Part shown: one piece after another, positions 15,552 to 23,013 of the stretch
How positions within the stretch are numbered: position 1 is the stretch's first letter
Layout: every line of letters begins with the position of its first letter
NCBI RefSeq assembly: GCF_014647835.1
Contig: NZ_BMPY01000048.1
Location: 1-37,397, forward strand
DNA length: 37,397 bases
From: Microbispora rosea subsp. aerata
GTDB taxonomy: Bacteria > Actinomycetota > Actinomycetes > Streptosporangiales > Streptosporangiaceae
Direction of reading: 5' to 3'
Program-made: the position numbers and the translations under genes
Notes under the pieces: generated by a model
Databases searched by the model: none
The model's input: the letters and a program-made list of their open reading frames with translations, nothing else
Told to the model about the DNA's origin: nothing

Positions 15552-16565
15552 ATGGCTCTTGCTCGCGTCCTGTCTGGTATCCAGCCCACGGCCGACTCGT
15601 TCCACCTGGGCAACTATCTCGGCGCCATCCGTCAGTACGTCGCGCTGCAGGACACCCACGAGGCCTTCTACTTCATCGCCGACCTGCACGCGCTGACCGT
15701 CGCGCCCAAGCCCGCGGAGCTGCGCCGGCGCACCAGGATCGCCGCCGCCCAGCTGTTCGGCGCGGGGCTCGACCCGGAGCGGGCCGCGGTCTTCGCGCAG
15801 AGCCACGTGCGTGAGCACAGCGAGCTCGCCTGGTATCTGATCTGCCAGACCGGCATGGGCGAGGCCGGGCGGATGACCCAGTTCAAGGACAAGGCCGCGC
15901 GGTACGGCGAGGGCTCGGCGAGCGTGGGCCTGTTCACCTACCCGATCCTCCAGGCGGCCGACATCCTGATCTACCAGGCCGATTATGTGCCGGTCGGGGT
16001 GGACCAGAAGCAGCACCTGGAGCTCAGCCGCGACCTCGCGCAGCGCTTCAACAGCCGCTACGGCCAGACGTTCAAGGTGCCGAGCCCGTACATCCTCAAG
16101 GAGGTCGAGAAGATCACCGACCTCCAGGACCCGACCGCGAAGATGTCGAAGTCGTCGTCGAGCCCGCAGGGCATCCTCGACGTGCTCGAAGAGCCGAACG
16201 TCCTGCGCAAGAAGGTCATGCGCGCGGTGACCGACACCGGCAGCGAGATCGTCGCCGATGAGGAGAACAAGCCGGGCATCACCAACCTGCTGCGGATCCT
16301 GTCCGCGCTGACCGGCACGCCGATCCCCGAACTGGAGACGCGGTTCGCCGGGCAGGGGTACGGCGCCTTCAAGAAAGAGGTCGCCGAGGCCGTCGTCGAG
16401 ACGTTCGCCCCGATCCGGGAGCGTACGGAGAAGCTGCTGGCCGACGAGGCCGAGCTCGATCGGCTGCTGGTCGCGGGTGCCGCCCGTGCCCGCAAGGTGG
16501 CCCGCGAGACGATGGAGCAGGTCCGCGAGCGCCTCGGCCTCCTCCCCACGCCCCCCTTCGACTGA
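15552..16565 (+). CDS. trpS: Tryptophanyl-tRNA synthetase
   Basis: Charges tRNA-Trp with tryptophan. ATG 15552 gives the canonical N-terminus ALARVLSGIQPTADSFHLGNYLGA, with HLGN as the class I HIGH signature. KMSKSSSSPQG is the second nucleotide-binding signature. Product 337 aa, normal for the bacterial enzyme. Other family segments are QSHVREHSELAWYLIC, GLFTYPILQAADILIY and VGVDQKQHLELSRDLAQRFN. There is no Shine-Dalgarno sequence, which together with the -10-like box suggests a leaderless mRNA. The downstream neighbour YihY/BrkB follows after 281 bases, an order also known from other actinomycetes. Confidence 0.97.
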   Translation: MALARVLSGIQPTADSFHLGNYLGAIRQYVALQDTHEAFYFIADLHALTVAPKPAELRRRTRIAAAQLFGAGLDPERAAVFAQSHVREHSELAWYLICQTGMGEAGRMTQFKDKAARYGEGSASVGLFTYPILQAADILIYQADYVPVGVDQKQHLELSRDLAQRFNSRYGQTFKVPSPYILKEVEKITDLQDPTAKMSKSSSSPQGILDVLEEPNVLRKKVMRAVTDTGSEIVADEENKPGITNLLRILSALTGTPIPELETRFAGQGYGAFKKEVAEAVVETFAPIRERTEKLLADEAELDRLLVAGAARARKVARETMEQVRERLGLLPTPPFD

Positions 16566-16846
16566 CCCGGCGCGCGATCCCGGCCGTGCCGAACCGTCCA
16601 CGGCTGACCGGCCGCCCCCGCGATTCGAGCCGTAGCTCCGCTGCGGCGCTGGCATGCCATGCCCCCGGTGAGCGCGGCGCGGGCGGTGTCCAGGGCGGCA
16701 TGTGCCGTCGGTGGGACCCGGCTAGCCGTTCAAGCGCCAGACCGCCTGCGGCCGATGGGCCTGAGCTGCGGCGCGTTCCGGTTGCGGGGTGCTGGGTCGT
16801 GCGCGGTGGCAGGCATTGAGACGCCTTCTCCGGGTAGACAACGCCG

Positions 16847-17809
16847 ATGGGGATGGCGATGGTCGACCGGGTCACGCAGCGTGTCGGCGAGGTCAGGGCA
16901 TGGGGCCGGACGTGGACCGCACGCGAGCGGATCCGCTTTCCGTGGTTCGACCACGTCCTCCGGACGGTGCGGCGCTACCAGGTGCAGGCGGGGGACCGGC
17001 TGGCGGGCGCCTTCACGTACTTCGCGTTCCTGTCGTTCTTCCCGTTGATCGCGCTGGCGTTCGCCCTGTTCGGGTACGTCGTCACGATCCGCCCGGACGC
17101 GCTCGTCACGCTCACCAAGGCGATCAACAGCCAGCTTCCCGGGATCGCCGGGCAGCTTCGCATCGATCAGCTCGCCGGGGCCCGGGCCCAGGCCGGGCTG
17201 ATCGGCCTGCTCGGCCTGCTGTACGCCGGGCTGGGTGCGATCGACGCCCTGCGCGGGGCCCTGCGCACCATCTGGATGACCTGCGAGCCCCCGCTCAACT
17301 TCTTCGTCGGCAAGCTCCGCGACCTCGTCGCGCTCGTGCTCATGGGCCTCGCCATGCTGATCTCGGTGATCGTGACCGGGTTCGCCACCGGGGCCACGAG
17401 CATGGTCGCCGGCTGGCTCGGCCTGGGCTCCTCGCCGCTGGCGGGCTTCGGCGTCCGGATCGCCGGGATCGCCGGGAGCCTGGCGGCCGACGTGCTGCTC
17501 TTCCTGGTGATCCTCGGCTGGCTGGCAAGGCCGCCGCAGCCGTTCCGCGTCGTGCTCAAGGGCGCGCTGCTCGGCGCGGTCGGCTTCGGGGTGCTGAAGC
17601 AGCTCGCGGCGCTGATTCTCTCCGGCACCCTGCACAACCCGGTGTACGGCGCGTTCGCGGTCGTGGTGGGACTGCTGTTGTGGATCAACCTGTCGGCCCG
17701 GGTGATCCTCTTCGCCGCCGCGTGGACGGCGACGGCCACGCTCGGCCCGCCGCCCGAGCCCACCCCGCTTCCCTCGCCCGCGACCACGCCCAGGACCGGC
17801 CCCGCCTGA
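16847..17809 (+). CDS. YihY/virulence factor BrkB family membrane protein
   Basis: ATG 16847 (in-frame ATGs at 16853 and 16859 are alternatives; none has a strong ribosome-binding site). Product 320 aa with about six membrane helices. Family segments: GDRLAGAFTYFAFLSFFPLIALAFALFG, GLIGLLGLLYAGLGAIDALRGALRTIW, LVALVLMGLAMLISVIV and the conserved LKGALLGAVGFGVLKQL and NPVYGAFAVVVGLLLWINLSARVIL. The C-terminus is a Pro/Thr tail. The family's role is unsettled; BrkB was named after serum resistance in Bordetella, and a transport or lipid-related function has been proposed. It converges with the D,D-carboxypeptidase gene 38 bases away. Confidence 0.9.
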   Translation: MGMAMVDRVTQRVGEVRAWGRTWTARERIRFPWFDHVLRTVRRYQVQAGDRLAGAFTYFAFLSFFPLIALAFALFGYVVTIRPDALVTLTKAINSQLPGIAGQLRIDQLAGARAQAGLIGLLGLLYAGLGAIDALRGALRTIWMTCEPPLNFFVGKLRDLVALVLMGLAMLISVIVTGFATGATSMVAGWLGLGSSPLAGFGVRIAGIAGSLAADVLLFLVILGWLARPPQPFRVVLKGALLGAVGFGVLKQLAALILSGTLHNPVYGAFAVVVGLLLWINLSARVILFAAAWTATATLGPPPEPTPLPSPATTPRTGPA

Positions 17810-17847
17810 TCACGCGCCACAGCGACCGGCCCCCCACGACCTCGCTT

Positions 17848-19167
17848 TCAGCCGGTGGCGTCGCCGGGGGTTTTGCGGCGCCGGCGCAGGCCGTACGCGC
17901 CGAGGGCGAGGACCGCGAGGGCGCCGCCGCCGATCAGCAGGGGGGTGGTCAGGCCCGGCCCCTTCGACGCGGGCTCCTCTCCGCGCGCCCTGGCCGCGCC
18001 CGCCGCGTCGACCGCGTCCGCGCCCGTCGTCGTGCCCGCGTCCGGCGTCGGCGAGGGCCGTACGGCCAGGGGGGAGGACGAGGGCTTGGCGTCGGGCACG
18101 GGCGAGACCAGGTGGCCCACCGGGGTCGCCTTGCCCCGCGCGGCGAAGCCCCAGTCGAGCAGCTTGGCGACCTCCTCCCAGAAGCCGCCGGGGTGATGCA
18201 TGATCACCACGATGATCGTGTGGCCGTCACGCTTGGCCGCGCCCACGAAACTGCCCAGGGCCTTGGACGTCCAGCCGTTCTTGACGCCGAGCATGCCCTT
18301 GTAGCGTCCCAGCAGCCGGTTGTGGTTGGCCATCTCGTAGTAGGCCGGCGGGGGAGACTCGCTCGCCTCGGCGTCGCCGCGACGCTTCTTCTTCTTGTCC
18401 TTCTTGAGGTAGTCCTTGGGCGCGGGGAACTTGGCGACCTTCGTGGCGATGTATTTGCGGAAGTCCGGGATAGCCAGCCCGGCCCGCGCGATCAGCGCGA
18501 GGTCGTAGGCCGAGCTGCGCTGGCCCGGGGCGTCGAGGCCGTTCGGCGTCTTGGCCACCGTGTCGTACGCCTGGAGCCTGCGCGCCTCCTTGTTCATGTC
18601 GGCGAGCGTCTTCTTCAGGCCGCCGTTCGCCTCGGCGAGCGCGACCGCGGCGTCGTTGGCGGAGACCATCAGGAGCGCCCGCATGAGGTCGTCGACCGTG
18701 TAGATCGGCTCGGGGACGATGCCGACGGCGCTGCCCTCCACGTTGCACGCCTCGTGGCTCGGCTTGACCTTGCGCTTCTTGTCGAGCTTGGGGATCAGCG
18801 TCACGGCGGTCAGCGTCTTGAGCGTGCTCGCGGGCCGGTAGTGCCCGTGCGGGTCCTTGGCCGCGAGCACCGCGCCGGTGTCGGCGTCGGCCACCACGTA
18901 CGCGCTGGCCTCGGTCTTGGGCGGGGGCTTGACCCCGGCGGGCGTGATGAGCCCGCGTCCGGCGAGCCGCTCCCCGCCGATGGTGCCGTCGCCCGTGCCG
19001 TTCCCGGTCGCGGCCGTTCCGTTCCCGGCCGCGGCCGTGCCGGTGCCCCGCGGCGCCAGGTCCGGTGCGGACCGCGCGCCCGCGGCGGTAGGAGCGCCGA
19101 GCAGCGCCGTCGTCAGCACCCCCGCCGTCGTCACGGTCGCGGCGAGGGCCCGCAGGTTCGTCCCCAT
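17848..19167 (-). CDS. D-alanyl-D-alanine carboxypeptidase (S11/PBP5 type), membrane-anchored
   Basis: Trims the terminal D-Ala of peptidoglycan stem peptides outside the membrane. ATG 19167; no clear ribosome-binding site. Product 439 aa. Signal peptide ~1-31 (LGAPTAAGA), then a Gly/Thr/Asn-rich spacer. The S11 fold carries nucleophile Ser114 in STLK (S-x-x-K), Ser169-Ala-Asn171, and Lys296 in KNGWTSKA. The last motif is KNG where the textbook motif is KTG. Residues ~250-275 hold an unusual lysine-rich insertion (KDYLKKDKKKKRRGD). The C-terminus has a Ser/Pro/Ala stalk, a membrane helix (~408-425, PLLIGGGALAVLALGAYG) and RRRR inside. Paired with the SCO4848-like gene it diverges from. Confidence 0.93.
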   Translation of the reverse strand: MGTNLRALAATVTTAGVLTTALLGAPTAAGARSAPDLAPRGTGTAAAGNGTAATGNGTGDGTIGGERLAGRGLITPAGVKPPPKTEASAYVVADADTGAVLAAKDPHGHYRPASTLKTLTAVTLIPKLDKKRKVKPSHEACNVEGSAVGIVPEPIYTVDDLMRALLMVSANDAAVALAEANGGLKKTLADMNKEARRLQAYDTVAKTPNGLDAPGQRSSAYDLALIARAGLAIPDFRKYIATKVAKFPAPKDYLKKDKKKKRRGDAEASESPPPAYYEMANHNRLLGRYKGMLGVKNGWTSKALGSFVGAAKRDGHTIIVVIMHHPGGFWEEVAKLLDWGFAARGKATPVGHLVSPVPDAKPSSSPLAVRPSPTPDAGTTTGADAVDAAGAARARGEEPASKGPGLTTPLLIGGGALAVLALGAYGLRRRRKTPGDATG

Positions 19168-19260
19168 AGGTCGATCAGCCTAGTCTCGACTGCCTTCGCA
19201 TGAAGCGACATATGCCCCATAAGCCACAGGGCCACGCGGGGGCCCGCCGATACTGTCAGC

Positions 19261-19491
19261 ATGACGAGACGCGTATCGGTCTTTCTCATGGCGCTCGCCG
19301 CCTTCATGATCGTTGAGTGGATCAATCTCGGCTTCAACCTCGCCGACGGGCACGAGACGTCCTTCTACGTCGTCCACGGCGTGCTCATCGCGGTGAACAT
19401 CCTTCTGGCACTGGCGCTCGGGGCCGTCGGCGTGCGGGGATGGATGAAGGGTAGGGCCGAGGTGAAAACGACCTTGTCCGATGTGACCTGA
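19261..19491 (+). CDS. SCO4848-like small membrane protein
   Basis: ATG 19261 gives 76 aa with two membrane helices: residues ~6-24 (SVFLMALAAFMIVEWINLG) and ~37-57 (YVVHGVLIAVNILLALALG), then a short charged C-terminus. The pattern S-x-FL...EWINL-x-x-N and FYVVHGVLI fits the actinobacterial SCO4848 family, typically found beside a D,D-carboxypeptidase gene, as here. Function unknown; a link to peptidoglycan maturation is inference from neighbourhood. There is no Shine-Dalgarno sequence; TACTGT (19251-19256) lies just upstream. Confidence 0.75.
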   Translation: MTRRVSVFLMALAAFMIVEWINLGFNLADGHETSFYVVHGVLIAVNILLALALGAVGVRGWMKGRAEVKTTLSDVT

Positions 19492-19525
19492 GTGTCCGCA
19501 GGGACCGAACGGATGGAGGCAGGCT

Positions 19526-20698
19526 TTGGCGATCGACTTCAACCCCTCGCGTGGTGCGACGCTCGGCGTGGAGTGGGAGCTTCAGCTCGTCGACAGGCAC
19601 ACCCGCCATCTCCGCCAGGACGCCAAGGAGGTGCTCGCCGCCGTTCCCGACCTCAGTGAGGGGCAGCGGCCGAAGGCCATGCACGAGCTGATGCAGTCCC
19701 AGGTCGAGATCGTCACCGATGTCTGCCACACGGTGGCGGAGGCGGTGCAGGACCTGAAGAAGAGCATCGCCCGGCTGACCGAGGCCGTCGAGCCGCGCGG
19801 CATCGCGCTCGCCTGCACCGGGACCCACGCGATCAGCGACTGGCGCGACGCGGTGTACGCGCCCAACCAGCGCTACGTCGAGCTGGTCGAGGAGATGCAG
19901 TGGCTCGCCTGGCGGATCCAGACGTTCGGCGTGCACGTCCACGTGGGCGTCAGGGAACGGGACAAGGTCATTCCGATCGTCAACGCCCTCGCGGCGTACC
20001 TGCCGCACTTCCTCGCGCTCACCTCCTCCAGTCCGTACTGGGGCGGGCAGGACACCGGGCTGGCGTCGAGCCGGGCCATCGTCTTCGGCGCGCTGCCCAC
20101 GGCGGGGCCGCCGCACCTGCTGGCGGACTGGGGCGAGTTCGAGGAGTACATGGACACGCTGCTGCGGGCCGGCACGATCCGCAGCATCAAGGAGGTGTGG
20201 TGGGACGTCCGGCCGCACCCCGACTTCGGCACGATCGAGATCCGGATGTTCGACGGCATTCCGACGCCGCGCGAGGTGGGCATGGTGACCGCGCTGTCCC
20301 AGTGTCTCGTGCAGCAGTTCGACCAGCAGCTCGACCGGGGCTACAAACTGCCGCATCCGGCGGCGTGGGTGGTGCGCGACAACAAGTGGCGCGCCACCCG
20401 ATATGGCCTCGACGCGGACGTCATCACCGACGACCATGGATCCACGGCGCCCGTGCGCGACGTATTGTATGAACTTCAGCGAGAGCTCGAACCGGTCGCA
20501 GAGCGGCTCGGCTGCGCCGACGAACTGGCGGTCGTGGCCGAGGTGCTCGAGCAGGGAAGCTCATCCGAGCGCCAGCGGTCGATCATCGCAGACGGAGGGA
20601 CCCTCCAGGACGTGGTCGACGCCACGGTCATCGAGCTCGCGGAGGACAGGTTCGTCACCTCGAACCCGAACCGAGAGACCGGACAATCCGCCACCTGA
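19526..20698 (+). CDS. Carboxylate-amine ligase, YbdK/Rv0433 type (GCS2 family)
   Basis: TTG 19526 is chosen because GGAGG lies 6 bases upstream. Product 390 aa. Begins FNPSRGATLGVEWELQLVD, the glutamate-cysteine-ligase type 2 signature, and continues with HELMQSQVEIVTDVC, GVHVHVGVRERDKVIPIVN, LTSSSPYWGGQDTGLASSRA, WWDVRPHPDFGTIEIRMFD and NKWRATRYGLDA. These match the ATP-grasp-like GCS2 fold with its metal-binding glutamates and HVH histidines. Weak glutamate-cysteine ligase activity is known for E. coli YbdK; the true substrate of actinobacterial members is not known. No mycothiol or ergothioneine genes are nearby. It follows the SCO4848-like gene by 34 bases, possibly co-transcribed. Confidence 0.9.
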   Translation: MAIDFNPSRGATLGVEWELQLVDRHTRHLRQDAKEVLAAVPDLSEGQRPKAMHELMQSQVEIVTDVCHTVAEAVQDLKKSIARLTEAVEPRGIALACTGTHAISDWRDAVYAPNQRYVELVEEMQWLAWRIQTFGVHVHVGVRERDKVIPIVNALAAYLPHFLALTSSSPYWGGQDTGLASSRAIVFGALPTAGPPHLLADWGEFEEYMDTLLRAGTIRSIKEVWWDVRPHPDFGTIEIRMFDGIPTPREVGMVTALSQCLVQQFDQQLDRGYKLPHPAAWVVRDNKWRATRYGLDADVITDDHGSTAPVRDVLYELQRELEPVAERLGCADELAVVAEVLEQGSSSERQRSIIADGGTLQDVVDATVIELAEDRFVTSNPNRETGQSAT

Positions 20699-20817
20699 CG
20701 GGGTAGGGCTGATATGTCCGGTAACAGCGCCTCAGATCTGACAACGTGCGGAGGCCGGTGTAAATACTGGGCAATCCGCCGTATCGGAGGGGCGCGGCAT
20801 GGAAGGATTGTGATTGG

Positions 20818-20863
20818 AGGGTCGGTGGAGGCGAGGCGCCCGCGCGACCCTTTTGGGCTTTTT
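20818..20863 (+). terminator. Possible terminator after the carboxylate-amine ligase
   Basis: GGGTCG (20819-20824) can pair with CGACCC (20845-20850); the tail TTTTGGGCTTTTTC is T-rich. It is 120 bases past the stop and the inner stem is poor. Confidence 0.35.
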
Positions 20864-20891
20864 CGTGACTTCTTGTGAACTTATAGACGAT

Positions 20892-20921
20892 CCGGCGAAC
20901 CGTGGCGGGACGGTTCGCCGG
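20892..20921 (+). promoter_or_regulatory. Perfect 12-bp inverted repeat in the M20 amidohydrolase leader
   Basis: CCGGCGAACCGT (20892-20903) and ACGGTTCGCCGG (20910-20921) pair without mismatch around GGCGGG. The stem ends 1-2 bases before the ribosome-binding GAAGGGAAG, and TTATAGA just upstream could be a -10. No T tract follows, so it is more likely an operator or an RNA element controlling ribosome access than a terminator. Confidence 0.7.
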
Positions 20922-20935
20922 AGAAGGGAAGACCC

Positions 20936-22177
20936 GTGGCCACCTCATCGAAGCTCGCAACGCCGGACGCGGCCGTGCCGGGAAGCACCGACCTGGCCGG
21001 GCAGCTGGCGGAATTCCTCCGCGAGCACAACGATGAGCTGATCGAGTTCCGGCGCGACATCCACGCGCACCCGGAGGTCGCCTTCAGCGAGCATCGCACC
21101 ACCGAGAAGATCGCTGAGCGGCTGACGCGCGCCGGGCTCACCCCGCACCCACTGTCGCGCGGCACGGGCCTGTGGGTCGACCTCGGCCGGAACGAGGGGC
21201 CCACGGTCGCCCTGCGCGCCGACATCGACGCGCTGCCGATGGAGGACGAGAAGGACGTCCCCTACCGCTCCACGAACCCGAACGCGTGCCACGCCTGCGG
21301 CCACGATGTGCACACCTCGATCGTCCTCGGCGCGGGGCTGTTCCTCGCCACGCAGGCCGACGCGGGCGCCCTCCCCGGCCGGGTACGGCTGATCTTCCAG
21401 CCGGCCGAGGAGGTCGCGAGCGGCGCGCTTGAGGTCATGCGCGACGGCGGCCTCAACGAGGTGGACCGTATCTTCGCGCTGCACTGCGATCCGCGCCTCG
21501 ACGTCGGGAAGATCGGCCTGCGGACCGGCCCGATCACCGGGTCGTGCGACAGCCTGCGCATCCGCGTCTCCGGCCCGGGCGGGCACACCGCCCGGCCGCA
21601 CCTCACCGTGGACCTCGTGTACGCGCTCAGCAAGATCGTCACCGAGCTGCCGGCCGCGCTGTCGCGCCGCGTGGACCCCCGCTCCAGCCTCAGCCTCGTG
21701 TGGGGCCAGATCTCGGCCGGCTCGGTGGCCAACGCGATCCCGGACGTGGGGGTCGCGCAGGGCACGGTCAGGTCGCTGGACGAAGACGCCTGGCACCAGG
21801 CCCCCGACCTGGTCAAGGCCCTGCTCGACTCGGTCGCGGGCGCGTACGGCGTGGACGCGGAGATCGACTATCGGCGCGGCACGCCGCCCACGATCAACGA
21901 GGCGACCAGCATCCAGATGCTGCACGACGCGGTCACCCAGATCATCGGCGAAGGGGCGGCGGTGCCCACGCCGCAGAGCCTCGGCGGTGAGGACTTCTCC
22001 TGGTACCTCGAGTCGGTGCCGGGCGCGCTGGCCCGGTTGGGCACCCGGGCGCCGGGAGCCATCGACGAGGTCGACCTCCACCGGCCGAAGTTCGACGTGG
22101 ACGAGCGGGCGATCGGGATCGGCGTCAAGGTCCTCGCCGCCACCGCGCTGACCGCGCTGTGGGGCGGCGCCCGCTGA
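20936..22177 (+). CDS. M20-family metal-dependent amidohydrolase
   Basis: GTG 20936 follows GAAGGGAAG. Product 413 aa, close to N-acyl-aminoacyl/IAA-amino-acid-type hydrolases that split amide bonds of N-acyl or aminoacyl conjugates in the cytoplasm. Metal ligands: Cys121 and His123 in HACGHDVH, Glu158/Glu159 in QPAEEVASGA, His183 in LHCDP, and a C-terminal histidine in DLHRPKFDVDE. The lid/dimerisation domain begins around residue 195 (GSCDSLRIRVSGPGGHTARPH). GGEDFSWYL is the usual late motif. The N-terminus has ~20 extra residues before the fold. It lies directly upstream of the nucleoside transport cluster on the same strand, an arrangement I recall from Streptomyces. A functional link to nucleosides is not established. 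Confidence 0.92.
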   Translation: MATSSKLATPDAAVPGSTDLAGQLAEFLREHNDELIEFRRDIHAHPEVAFSEHRTTEKIAERLTRAGLTPHPLSRGTGLWVDLGRNEGPTVALRADIDALPMEDEKDVPYRSTNPNACHACGHDVHTSIVLGAGLFLATQADAGALPGRVRLIFQPAEEVASGALEVMRDGGLNEVDRIFALHCDPRLDVGKIGLRTGPITGSCDSLRIRVSGPGGHTARPHLTVDLVYALSKIVTELPAALSRRVDPRSSLSLVWGQISAGSVANAIPDVGVAQGTVRSLDEDAWHQAPDLVKALLDSVAGAYGVDAEIDYRRGTPPTINEATSIQMLHDAVTQIIGEGAAVPTPQSLGGEDFSWYLESVPGALARLGTRAPGAIDEVDLHRPKFDVDERAIGIGVKVLAATALTALWGGAR

Positions 22178-22575
22178 ACCGCGGCCGCCCAGCCCCGCTC
22201 ACCGAACGGAGAGCACGCGACCGCACCCGCCCGCCCGGCCGAGTCCGCTGAGCCGCATGCCGCCGATGCCCGACGTATCCCCCTGCGCGGAGGACCCCCG
22301 TTCCCTCGGCGGCTGTCGGCTCGGCGGCCGTCTGGACGTCGGCGGCCGGGGTCTTCCCGGGCGAGATCCGCCTGGCCGCGCTCGTGCTGACATTCGACCG
22401 GGTGAAAGGCGACGCCTGCTATCCGGGAACCGTTTCGATCATTCGCCGGGGGAGAACACGGCCCGCTTCGAGGTGACGCCGCGAGGGGAAACAGACTCCC
22501 CGATATTCGGGCCCCTTATCCGGATGAACTAACTTAAATCGGGTAAATCTGTCAAGGACTTTCTCCAAAGGGGCT
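22178..22575. other. 398-bp intergenic stretch before the BMP remnant
   Basis: No gene is supported. Short hairpins occur near 22480-22515 (GGGGA..TCCCC and CCCGATATTCGGG). The last 60 bases (22515-22575, AACTTAAATCGGGTAAATC) are A+T-rich and look like an old promoter in front of the BMP fragment. Confidence 0.4.
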
Positions 22576-22845
22576 ATGCCGACACGACATGCCCTGTTCC
22601 GGGAGGTTCCGATCGCGGGCGTTCCGGACGGCGACGCCGTCCTCGTGGACGCCGCCGCGGGATGCCGCGACGGGGAGGAAACCGCGCCGCACGCCGGCCC
22701 GCTGCGAGCGGGGCTCGTGTACGACCTGAGGCGCGGCGGGGTCGACTACACCCTCATGGGCGGCCAGATCGCAGACATCCGGCGGAGGCCGGAGCAGCTC
22801 AAGCAGGAGATCGTCCACGGCAGGGTCACGGTTTGCCCAGGCTGA
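22576..22845 (+). pseudogene. C-terminal remnant of a BMP-family nucleoside-binding lipoprotein
   Basis: The 89-residue frame aligns over most of its length with the last ~70 residues of the intact BMP protein 1.2 kb downstream. VYDLRRGGVDYTLMGGQIADI matches VYDLKAGGVDYSTTGGKIDDI in position, and LKQEIVHGRVTV matches YKQKIINGEITV. FREVPIAG and DAVLVDAA align with FKDVIITS and DVAVFDFL. The signal peptide, lipobox and ligand-binding lobes are missing and the ATG has GGGG only 2 bases upstream. It is best read as a decayed first copy of a once tandem BMP pair; Streptomyces clusters of this type carry two adjacent BMP genes. Confidence 0.8.
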
Positions 22846-22863
22846 CGCCCCCGGTCACGGTGT

Positions 22864-22930
22864 GGACTGGTCTCAATAACGGACATGTTGCGGACTGGTG
22901 CGCTGGTTTGGTCTATGCAGGTCAAACAAC
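22864..22930 (+). promoter_or_regulatory. Repeated half-sites upstream of the BMP/ABC operon
   Basis: GGACTGGT occurs at 22864-22871 and again at 22892-22899, 28 bases apart; TTTGGTCT follows at 22907-22914, and GTTTG/CAAAC arms flank 22906-22927. ACTGGTCT resembles half of the DasR/GntR-type site ACTGGTCTAGACCAGT, but no full palindrome is present. A repressor region is plausible; the regulator is unknown. Confidence 0.3.
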
Positions 22931-23013
22931 TATCTTCCGTGCAGGGTTGCCGTGCGTTCCTGCGTGCGTGCGACGAGAGTCAGACGGCGGGGAACGGAAG
23001 GGGAGTCACCACC

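Noticed and set aside
15171-16655. Long minus-strand frame opposite trpS
   Set aside because: Antisense of a well-supported trpS; composition typical of GC-rich shadow frames.
22864-22930. A complete DasR (dre) operator
   Set aside because: Only half of the consensus is present; the right half AGACCAGT is missing, so it is kept as a weak candidate control region only.
22885-23013. N-terminal extension of the BMP lipoprotein from ATG 22885
   Set aside because: It would put 43 residues before a typical lipoprotein signal peptide; TTG 23014 has the ribosome-binding site.
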